This document shows positions 1 to 6,609 of a stretch of 21,186 bases of DNA, piece by piece. Location: positions 1 through 21,186 of the forward strand of contig QNFC01000009.1 of the NCBI GenBank assembly GCA_003645395.1. The letters run 5' to 3'. Under the pieces are notes generated by a model that saw only the letters and a list, made by a program, of their open reading frames with translations, did no database searches and was not told the origin of the DNA. The translations under genes were made by a program, and so were the position numbers. Origin of the DNA: Gammaproteobacteria bacterium. Lineage in GTDB: Bacteria; Pseudomonadota; Gammaproteobacteria; Immundisolibacterales; Immundisolibacteraceae. The stretch's first letter is position 1; each line of letters opens with the position of its first letter.

Positions 1-386
1 CCTGCCAGTTGCTCAACATTGGTCTCAGTTAGTTTCAGGTATTCAATAGCTAGCACGTAGTGATCTTGAGCCAGGCGTCGGGAATTGACCAGTACGGCTG
101 TCCCGTCGATGGCTATTGGTGAAACGCCCGGCAGTTCAATTGAAAAGTGTATAACTCTGCGTTTGTGGGCAGCTTTATCGCTGTTTTTCGCCATCATCTG
201 TAGCATGGCAAGCTGATTACAGTTTACTTCCAGGCCCACCATGGAGATCATGCGTGTTCCAACAGCCAGGTGTTCCCCAGTGGGCGTGACCAACTGAGCA
301 GGGATCTGTGCCCGATAGCGGGGGTAGCAGCGCGCGTCGCGAGGCGCGTCCGATTTAGGAGCCTGCGTGGCTGTTGTTGCTGGCAT
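1..386 (-). CDS. PilZ-domain protein, C-terminus cut by window edge
   Basis: The minus-strand frame from the ATG at 386 stays open for 128 codons to the window edge, so the C-terminus is missing. After a Thr/Ala/Pro-rich leader, residues 19-23 (RCYPR) fit the RxxxR motif of PilZ domains. The stretch MISMVGLEV around residues 48-56 fits the second PilZ motif ([D/N]xSxxG followed by a beta strand), except that Met stands where Asp or Asn is expected. The end (SRRLAQDHYVLAIEYLKL) resembles the last strand of the barrel. PilZ proteins usually bind cyclic di-GMP and adjust motility, adhesion or polysaccharide output. With the altered second motif, c-di-GMP binding here is uncertain. No strong ribosome binding site is visible before the ATG. 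The gene is divergent from the MFS gene across 187 bases. Confidence 0.72.
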   Translation of the reverse strand, partial: MPATTATQAPKSDAPRDARCYPRYRAQIPAQLVTPTGEHLAVGTRMISMVGLEVNCNQLAMLQMMAKNSDKAAHKRRVIHFSIELPGVSPIAIDGTAVLVNSRRLAQDHYVLAIEYLKLTETNVEQLA

Positions 387-455
387 ATTTAAGGTTCTGC
401 ACGAGAATGATTAAAAAAAATTATTAACCGAAGCCTATAGCTGTTGTTACACGCT

Positions 456-481
456 TTTAGAATTTTAATAACTGTTCTAAA
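456..481. promoter_or_regulatory. Inverted repeat, candidate operator before the MFS gene
   Basis: Two perfect 7-base arms, TTTAGAA (456-462) and TTCTAAA (475-481), flank a 12-base AT-rich spacer in the 187-base gap between the PilZ and MFS genes. The arm spacing of about two helical turns suits a dimeric regulator. The repeat lies about 95 bases before the MFS start. It is AT-rich and has no following T-run, so it does not look like a terminator. No regulator gene adjoins it and the regulator family cannot be named. I found no convincing -35/-10 pair in the rest of the gap. Confidence 0.3.
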
Positions 482-573
482 TGACGAGTAACACTTGATC
501 CTGTCGGCCTGAGTCTGGGAAACATTAGGAGCTTTCAAATGGGACGGACATATGCGCTACAAAAGAGTAAAAA

Positions 574-1902
574 ATGATGGCTGATCAAATTCAGGTTGGT
601 GAGGTTATTGATCGTAGTCGCATGGGTGCGCAGCAGTGGTGGGTGATGCTGTTTTGCACGTTAGTAGTGGTGCTTGATGGTTTTGATGTCCAGGCAATTG
701 CCTTCACCGCCCCACAGATCGGTGCCGAACTCGGTATCGCCACCCACAAATTTGGCACTTTATTTTCCGCCGGCCTGATTGGCATGGCCATTGGGGCATT
801 ACTGATCGGACCGGTCGGTGACCGACTGGGGCGAAAACTGGCAATTATTGGTAGCCTGTTCGCTTTTGGGCTGTTTACGCTGGCAACGGCCTGGGCCAGT
901 TCTTACGAACAACTGCTGGTGTTAAGACTGCTTACCGGATTGGGGCTGGGTGGTGCGTTACCCAATGCCACGGCGTTGATGTCCGAATATGCCAACCGTG
1001 CCTGGCGCAATGTGGCGATCAGTATTATTTTTCTGGGAATTCCGATTGGTGGAATCGTTGGCAGCCTGGTGGCGGGTAAATTGATGCCAATTTGGGGATG
1101 GCAATCAGTTTATGTCGTCGGTGGGGTGTTGCCATTAATTACTGCGGTGTTGTTGATATGGATGATGCCAGAGTCGATTCGTTATCTGGCCACTCGTCGC
1201 GGGCGTAACGAGCAAATTGCGAAGACACTAAATCGAATTAACCCGGCCGGTGATTATCGGGCCGAGCAGACGTTCGAGGTCGAGCAGGCATCCACTGACT
1301 CGGGTCCAATCGGTCAGCTATTTGCTCCTGGCTATGGTCGAGATACGCTGCTGCTATGGGCTGCGTTTTTTACTAATTTGATAGTCGTCTATTTTTTGAT
1401 TAGTTGGACCCCTACGCTTTTCTCTACCCTCAGCGATGAACCCGGTCAGGGGGTCAAGGGGGCGCTAATACTCAACCTTGGTGGTGCAGTGGGTCCTCTG
1501 CTGTTGGCATGGTTGACCAGCCGGTATGGCAGTAAACGGATGTTACCGATTGTGTTTGTGCTGGGTGCCATAGTTATCATTGGAATTGGTCAGGTTGGCG
1601 ACAGCATCAACTTGGTCACGGTGGGTATTTTTCTTGCCGGATTTCTCACCTTTGGTGCACAAATCGGTATGAACGCGCTGGCCGCTTCAATCTATCCGAC
1701 GGCCAGTCGAGCTACAGGGGTCGGCTGGGCATTGGGGATAGGTCGCTGGGGATCGATCCTGGGTCCGGTGATCGGTGGCATATTGTTAGCCAGGAATTTA
1801 GGAATGCCAGTCTATTTCACATTTTTCGGGTCAATCTTGTTGTTGTCGGCATTAGCGATTGGTCTGCTGGACCGCCACCAGCAGTCGATGGTGAGGAGTT
1901 AA
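574..1902 (+). CDS. MFS transporter, aromatic acid:H+ symporter type
   Basis: A 442-residue inner-membrane protein with about twelve hydrophobic segments. The first segment carries DGFDVQAIAF, matching the DGxD signature of the aromatic acid:H+ symporter family (PcaK, BenK, MhpT). The loop between segments 2 and 3 has the MFS motif GDRLGRK, and a related SRYGSKR lies in the loop of the second half. The likely role is proton-driven uptake of an aromatic or related carboxylate; the exact substrate cannot be read from the sequence. Two adjacent ATG codons (574 and 577) follow AAAAGAG, and either could be the start. The 5'-nucleotidase gene begins four bases after the stop, with its ribosome binding site inside the last MFS codons, so the two are almost certainly co-transcribed. 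Confidence 0.9.
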   Translation: MMADQIQVGEVIDRSRMGAQQWWVMLFCTLVVVLDGFDVQAIAFTAPQIGAELGIATHKFGTLFSAGLIGMAIGALLIGPVGDRLGRKLAIIGSLFAFGLFTLATAWASSYEQLLVLRLLTGLGLGGALPNATALMSEYANRAWRNVAISIIFLGIPIGGIVGSLVAGKLMPIWGWQSVYVVGGVLPLITAVLLIWMMPESIRYLATRRGRNEQIAKTLNRINPAGDYRAEQTFEVEQASTDSGPIGQLFAPGYGRDTLLLWAAFFTNLIVVYFLISWTPTLFSTLSDEPGQGVKGALILNLGGAVGPLLLAWLTSRYGSKRMLPIVFVLGAIVIIGIGQVGDSINLVTVGIFLAGFLTFGAQIGMNALAASIYPTASRATGVGWALGIGRWGSILGPVIGGILLARNLGMPVYFTFFGSILLLSALAIGLLDRHQQSMVRS

Positions 1903-1906
1903 CACG

Positions 1907-2785
1907 GTGATTATTGCAATATCTTCCCGAGCACTTTTTGACCTGGAAGAGAGTCATAAAGTGTTCGTTGAGCAGGGTAAAGCGGCCTATTGCGACTATC
2001 AGGTTGACAATGAAAACGTGCTACTGGAGCCGGGAATAGCGTTTCCGCTAGTCCGTAAGCTGTTGGCGCTCAACCAGAGTTTACCGGGCGAGCAGAAAGT
2101 TGAAATAATTCTACTGTCTCGCAATAGCGCCGATACTGGCCTGCGCGTGTTCAATTCCATTCAACATCATCAAATGGATATCACCCGTGCAGCCTTTACC
2201 AGCGGAGAGTCGCCTTATCGTTACGTGGCACCTTTTCGGGCGGACCTGTTTCTGTCGGCGGAGGCTGATGATGTTCGCGCTGCGCTGGACGCGGGTTACG
2301 CAGCTGCTGCGATTATTCCGTCGCCCTCTATTGGGCCAGAAAGCGAGCAGCTACGGATTGCCTTTGATGGTGACGCGGTGCTGTTTTCAGATGAGGCGGA
2401 GAGGGTTTTCCGTGATGGTGGGCTGGAGGCCTTTAAAGATAGTGAAACCGGTGCGGCGCATCAGCCGCTGTCCGGCGGACCCTTCAAGAATTTTCTTGCC
2501 GCATTACAGCGTATTCAGGCGGCTTACCCTGATGACCATTCGCCGATTCGTACTGCCCTGGTTACTGCCCGGGCAGCACCTACCCATGAACGGGTAATTC
2601 GCACCCTGCGGGCGTGGAACATTCGTATCGATGAGGCTATTTTCCTGGGTGGTCTGGCCAAGGGTGAATTTTTGAAAACATTTGCTGCCGATATCTATTT
2701 TGATGACCAACAGGGCCATATCGATTCTGCTGCAGAGCATGTTGCTGCCGGTCACGTGCCCCATGGGGTGGCTAATGAAGAATAG
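1907..2785 (+). CDS. 5'-nucleotidase, cytosolic type I (cN-I) family
   Basis: A 292-residue soluble protein resembling the cN-I 5'-nucleotidase family (Pfam 5'-nucleotidase, PF06189), HAD-like enzymes that dephosphorylate nucleoside monophosphates. The motif FDGDAVLFSDEAE (residues 153-165, Asp154 and Asp156) is the catalytic DxD region. A late segment with YFDDQQGH fits the metal-binding acidic motif. The N-terminus (AISSRALFDLEESH) is also typical of the family. The start is GTG at 1907, preceded at 7 bases by GAGGAG, which lies inside the end of the MFS gene. Such tight coupling suggests the transporter and nucleotidase work together, although the substrate link is unclear. The 3' end overlaps the start of the next gene. 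Confidence 0.87.
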   Translation: MIIAISSRALFDLEESHKVFVEQGKAAYCDYQVDNENVLLEPGIAFPLVRKLLALNQSLPGEQKVEIILLSRNSADTGLRVFNSIQHHQMDITRAAFTSGESPYRYVAPFRADLFLSAEADDVRAALDAGYAAAAIIPSPSIGPESEQLRIAFDGDAVLFSDEAERVFRDGGLEAFKDSETGAAHQPLSGGPFKNFLAALQRIQAAYPDDHSPIRTALVTARAAPTHERVIRTLRAWNIRIDEAIFLGGLAKGEFLKTFAADIYFDDQQGHIDSAAEHVAAGHVPHGVANEE

Positions 2786-3896
2786 GGTCGCCCTTGCGGC
2801 TGCGCTGCTGGTGGTCGCTCAGCTCTGTCACGGGTTGCCAGCGCTGCAGCGATTGCCAAAAATTTATACTACCGATGATGGCATCCGTTTTCAGGTCGAG
2901 CTGGTTGCGAGCGGGCTGTTAGTGCCCTCTGACCTGGCTTTTACCCCGGCTGGGGGTCTCATTATTACTGAACGGCCGGGTCGCCTGTCATTGCTTACCC
3001 CCACCGGCGAGCTTGACGAGCTTGATCAGCTGTATCAAGTGCATGCGAGGGATGAGGCCGGTTTGATGGGCATGGCACTGAATTCTGTGAGTCGTGACCA
3101 ACTGTTTATTTATCTCTGTTACAGCGCCAGAAAAGGTATGTTTGGCATTGAAAACAGGCTGGTAAAGGCGATGCTGGGGCGGTTTGGTTTACTGCAGGAG
3201 GAGGTGCTCCTGAGTTGGCCCGGCCACCGTTTTAATAATGGCTGCCAACTGGCAATTGGACCCGACCAGAAGCTCTATATCTCCACCGGCGACGCGACTG
3301 AAGGTGAAGTAGCACAGCAGCATGACTCATTATTAGGCAAGATGCTGCGGCTAAACCTGAACGGTTCCATTCCGGCTGATAATCCGCGGCCGGATTCGCC
3401 GATTTATTCAATGGGTCATCAAAACCTGCAGGGCTTCGACTGGCAACCCTCTACCGATCGACTTTACGCGGTCGAGCGGGGCCGCTCCGGGGATGATGAC
3501 AGTGATGAACTTAACCTGATTGAGGGTGGCGCTAATTACGGCTGGCCGCTGGCCAGTCATGGCCAGTTGCAGCCAGGTATGGTTGTGCCACTGCTGTTCT
3601 GGCCTAAGCCGATGGGCCCGGCGGGGGTGGTGGTTTATCAGGGTGGACAACTCCCGGGGATGAGCACCAATCTGTTTATTACCGGCCTGACAGGGGAAAC
3701 CTTGCTGCGGGTAGTGCTCGATGTTCGGGGGCAACCCGTTGCTCAGGAAGAACTGCTCAAAGGGGAGTTTGGCCGTCTGCGAGCGATTACCCAGGGGCCA
3801 GACGGCTACCTCTACTTTGCGACCAGTAATCTTGATGGCGAGGGTGAACCGGGTGTCGACGGCGACCTTTTACTGCGGTTAGTGCCGGCAGAGTGA
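2775..3896 (+). CDS. Exported glucose/sorbosone dehydrogenase-fold protein
   Basis: The protein has the six-bladed beta-propeller signatures of PQQ-dependent aldose sugar dehydrogenases (sGDH, YliI type): an N-terminal VPSDLAFTPAGGLIITERPG, a GPDQKLYISTGDA blade, GHQNLQGFDW, a DELNLIEGGANYGWP calcium/PQQ-region motif, and GRLRAITQGPDGYLY near the end. Starting at ATG 2775, it is 373 residues with a Sec signal peptide (MKNRVALAAALLVVAQLCHG), so it should act in the periplasm. An ATG at 2763 is a second option; starts further upstream lie in the nucleotidase gene and precede the signal peptide. It overlaps the nucleotidase gene by 11 bases. The family catalytic His (in the HNGGR-type motif) appears to be Asn (FNNGCQL), and the PQQ-contacting Arg of GHRNPQG is Gln. 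It may therefore be inactive or use another substrate. Confidence 0.85.
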   Translation: MKNRVALAAALLVVAQLCHGLPALQRLPKIYTTDDGIRFQVELVASGLLVPSDLAFTPAGGLIITERPGRLSLLTPTGELDELDQLYQVHARDEAGLMGMALNSVSRDQLFIYLCYSARKGMFGIENRLVKAMLGRFGLLQEEVLLSWPGHRFNNGCQLAIGPDQKLYISTGDATEGEVAQQHDSLLGKMLRLNLNGSIPADNPRPDSPIYSMGHQNLQGFDWQPSTDRLYAVERGRSGDDDSDELNLIEGGANYGWPLASHGQLQPGMVVPLLFWPKPMGPAGVVVYQGGQLPGMSTNLFITGLTGETLLRVVLDVRGQPVAQEELLKGEFGRLRAITQGPDGYLYFATSNLDGEGEPGVDGDLLLRLVPAE

Positions 3897-3922
3897 CCAG
3901 CTTCAGTTGGCCGGTGATGGGT

Positions 3923-5089
3923 CTAATCTATCGTAGATTTTGTACTAATCAACTGGTCCAACTGTTCTTTGAGAATCGGTAAGATTTCATCATAAGGATA
4001 GGCTCCCAGAGGAATTCCGCCCTTTTTCAGGTTAACAAAACGCGGCGCACACCAGAGGCCTAAATCCGCGTCGTCGGTCTCCCCCGGACCATTTACCCGG
4101 CAGCCCATTACCGCGATAGTGATGTCGTAATCTTGGGCGTACTCGGTCATCTCTTTGACTTGCTCGGCGAGGTCGACGAAGGCTTCGTTCTCGACCCGTG
4201 AGCAGCTTGGGCAGCTGATTATATTGAGACCGCCGTCAAGGGCGCCGCTGCCGAGGCGCTCACCACGAGCGATGGCGCTGAGAATATCGAACCCGGCGGT
4301 GACTTCGTCGCCTTTGCGATCGTTCGGCAAGGTTAACGACACACGAATGGTATCGCCGATGCCCTGGCCGATGAGGGCCTCAAAGGCGATGCGGGTTTTG
4401 ATTATTCCGCCAGGGGGCATGCCGGCTTCGGTCACGCCAAGATGCAGAGGGATTTTCGGCCGTAACTCGGCAAAGCGCTGATTCAGCTGGATAACTTTGG
4501 CCGGGTCTGAGTCTTTAAGTGACACGCAATAACGGTAAAAACCAAGTTCGTCGAGCAGATCGCAATGGCTCAACGCACTTTCGATCATCGGCGATATTGA
4601 GTCTTCCGGGTCGAACCGGTCGCTGAGCGCCGGGTCGACCGATCCGGCGTTGACCCCTACTCGCATCGCACAATCGTTACTGCCGGCGATATCAACCAGA
4701 TAGCGAACCTTGTCTTGCCAGGGTTTGCGTTTTTCGTGGTGGTAGAGGTGGCCTGGGTTGTAGCGAATTTTCTCCACCAGCGGCGCGACCTTTTCGGCCA
4801 TGCGGTAATTTTCCTGCAAGTCGACAGTCAGATTGGCATCGACTTGCTCGCGGATCGAGGCCAGCGCCTTCGCTTCCGTGCTTTTATCGACGGCGAGCCG
4901 GATCACCTCAGCACCGGCCTGCTGCAGGTCGATAATCTGTGCGACGGTGGCATCAATGTCGGTAGTCTTGGTTGCGCACATGCTCTGTACTGCAATGGGT
5001 GCACCAGCGCCGATAGTAATAGAACCAATTTTTACCGACCGGGTCGGGTTACGCGGTAATGTGGAATTTGCGTTTAGAGGTTGGTTCAT
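3923..5089 (-). CDS. ispG: IspG, HMBPP synthase of the MEP pathway
   Basis: A 388-residue protein (E. coli IspG has 372) with the family hallmarks: GAPIAVQSM near the start, RVGVNAGS mid-protein, HLGVTEAG, and the [4Fe-4S] ligands Cys293 and Cys296 (CPSCSR), Cys330 (MGCRVNGPGE) and Glu337. IspG reductively opens methylerythritol cyclodiphosphate to HMBPP in non-mevalonate isoprenoid synthesis. The segment where E. coli has ADIHFDYR and RINPGN reads VDLQENYR and then RYNPGHLYHHE (about residues 89-119), followed by extra residues. This variant form reminds me of planctomycete-type IspG sequences, which is a recollection and not a search result. The ATG at 5089 leaves a normal leader before TRSVKIGSITIG. 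It lies 56 bases downstream of mtaB in the same direction and may share its transcript. Confidence 0.95.
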   Translation of the reverse strand: MNQPLNANSTLPRNPTRSVKIGSITIGAGAPIAVQSMCATKTTDIDATVAQIIDLQQAGAEVIRLAVDKSTEAKALASIREQVDANLTVDLQENYRMAEKVAPLVEKIRYNPGHLYHHEKRKPWQDKVRYLVDIAGSNDCAMRVGVNAGSVDPALSDRFDPEDSISPMIESALSHCDLLDELGFYRYCVSLKDSDPAKVIQLNQRFAELRPKIPLHLGVTEAGMPPGGIIKTRIAFEALIGQGIGDTIRVSLTLPNDRKGDEVTAGFDILSAIARGERLGSGALDGGLNIISCPSCSRVENEAFVDLAEQVKEMTEYAQDYDITIAVMGCRVNGPGETDDADLGLWCAPRFVNLKKGGIPLGAYPYDEILPILKEQLDQLISTKSTID

Positions 5090-5145
5090 GAGGTAGGGAA
5101 CTCGTGTTGGATGGTGGGCCGGAGTCGATAACAGGTTAGTCGTAG

Positions 5146-6351
5146 TTAATCGATTTGCTCGCCAAGAGTATCCGCTGAGAGCATGATCTGGGCAATGGAA
5201 CCTTCGGCACGCTTGTCGGTGCGCAGGCGAATGTAGTTGCTGCTCCAGCCGAGTTGTCGTTCTTCTACAAGTACTGAAACAGTTTGCCCTATCTGATCGG
5301 CGATGAATTTTTGCCGCAGCGTTTTGCCTAGTGAGCGTAATCTTGCGGCGCGGGCCTTACGCATATCAGGGGGCAAGTGCCCGGGCATTCTGGCGGCAGC
5401 GGTGCCCTCGCGGGCAGAATATGGAAATACGTGCAGTTTGCTAAAGCCAACCGACTGCACCAGGTCGAGCGTTTGTTGGTGATGCGCATCGCTCTCCGCG
5501 GGAAATCCGGCGATGAAATCGGCAGCCAGTGCCGTGGCCGGGCGTACTTTACGTGATTGCTCGGCAATGTTTATCACCTCAGCTGTACCGTGACCCCGGT
5601 CCATTAGCTTGAGTACCGGATCACTGCCGCTTTGCACTGACAGGTGCAGGTAGTCGCAAATTCGGGGGTCGGCGTAGACTTCCCAAAAGCCATCACGCAG
5701 ATATTGTGGGCCGAGCGAGGAAAGGCGAATACGCGGTATCGATGTATTGACTAGCAAGGCCTGCAGAAGTTTGTGTAATTGTGCCTGTTGGGACTGGTGT
5801 TTGGTGTCGGGTGCTCCCCAGGCTGCAAGATTAATGCCGGTGAGTACGATTTCTTTGATGTCCTGGCGGTGCGCTTCCTGAATCTCTTCGGTAATTTTTT
5901 CGATCGACAATGACCGGTGTGCACCGCGGGCCAGGGTGGTAATGCAAAAACTGCAGGTATCGTCACAGCCGGTCTGAATAGCTACCGGTAGCCGTGTTCG
6001 CGATGTGAGGGGCATCTGTGCATTGTCAGCTTCCACATCAAAGTAACGATACATCTCTTCGTCGTCGGCAAATACTAGTGCACCCGGTAACGCCGCTTGC
6101 CATTTGGGGGCATCGATACGCACGCTGCACCCAAGCACCGCTACCTGACGAGCATTACGGTCAGCGGTGTTGGCTCCTTTTCGAGATTTTCGGTCTGCCT
6201 GGGCGGTAACCGTGCAGGTATTTACAAAGGCATAGTCAGCCTCAGTCTCGGTTTCTACTGCTTCATGGCCTGCGCTGCACAGCGCCGCGCGCAAGCGGGC
6301 GCTGTCGAGCTGGTTCATTTTGCAACCAAGGGTACGGATGTGGAATTTCAC
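5146..6351 (-). CDS. mtaB: MtaB, tRNA t6A37 methylthiotransferase
   Basis: A radical SAM methylthiotransferase. The N-terminal UPF0004 domain has three cluster Cys: Cys10 (TLGCKMNQLDS), Cys46 (NTCTVTAQADRKSRK) and Cys75 (VLGCSVR). The radical SAM CxxxCxxC is CDDTCSFC (129, 133, 136), and a short TRAM-like tail follows. NTCTVTxxADRKSR and GCKMN point to the MtaB subgroup, which turns t6A37 into ms2t6A in ANN-decoding tRNAs, rather than MiaB or RimO. I chose the GTG at 6351 because the family begins almost directly with this core (MKFHIRTLGC), giving 401 residues. In-frame ATGs at 6444 and 6426 would add about 30 residues unlike the family. The Shine-Dalgarno signal before the GTG is poor, so the start is not certain. 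It is upstream of ispG and divergent from the kinase gene. Confidence 0.87.
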   Translation of the reverse strand: MKFHIRTLGCKMNQLDSARLRAALCSAGHEAVETETEADYAFVNTCTVTAQADRKSRKGANTADRNARQVAVLGCSVRIDAPKWQAALPGALVFADDEEMYRYFDVEADNAQMPLTSRTRLPVAIQTGCDDTCSFCITTLARGAHRSLSIEKITEEIQEAHRQDIKEIVLTGINLAAWGAPDTKHQSQQAQLHKLLQALLVNTSIPRIRLSSLGPQYLRDGFWEVYADPRICDYLHLSVQSGSDPVLKLMDRGHGTAEVINIAEQSRKVRPATALAADFIAGFPAESDAHHQQTLDLVQSVGFSKLHVFPYSAREGTAAARMPGHLPPDMRKARAARLRSLGKTLRQKFIADQIGQTVSVLVEERQLGWSSNYIRLRTDKRAEGSIAQIMLSADTLGEQID

Positions 6352-6609
6352 AGACAGAGTGTTTAAGGTTGATGGGCAAAATAACGCTGATAACCACGGA
6401 TGGTAAGACCGGTGTAAAATTAGCATCGGCAGCTTGATGCCCATTATAGACGTAGATGCTTGATTTCAGGATTTGGTGATTACGGGGTTTTTATATTGTT
6501 ACCGCCGTCCGGCAGGTTTGGTGAATTTCCGTAAGCAGGTATTATTTCTGGTTGATAGGGTTTACGCGGGTAGTAATTTTCAGGCGAGTGTAAATTAGAG
6601 GCGGGTACC
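6352..6609. other. Divergent intergenic region, mtaB / hybrid kinase
   Basis: These 258 bases separate mtaB from the kinase gene and should hold both promoters. I found no -35/-10 pair with good spacing. The only clear signal is an AGAGGCGGG ribosome binding site just before the TTG start at 6610. If mtaB really starts at 6444, about 90 bases of this region are coding. No hairpin, repeat or small gene stands out. Confidence 0.4.

Noticed and set aside
2682..2774. Upstream extension of the sugar-dehydrogenase-like gene to the ATG at 2682
   Set aside because: It would put 31 residues before a good signal peptide and overlap the nucleotidase gene by about 100 bases.
3925..3939. Hairpin AATCTA-TCG-TAGATT at the 3' end of ispG, followed by TT
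   Set aside because: The 6-base stem is AT-rich and the T-run is short, too weak to call an intrinsic terminator.
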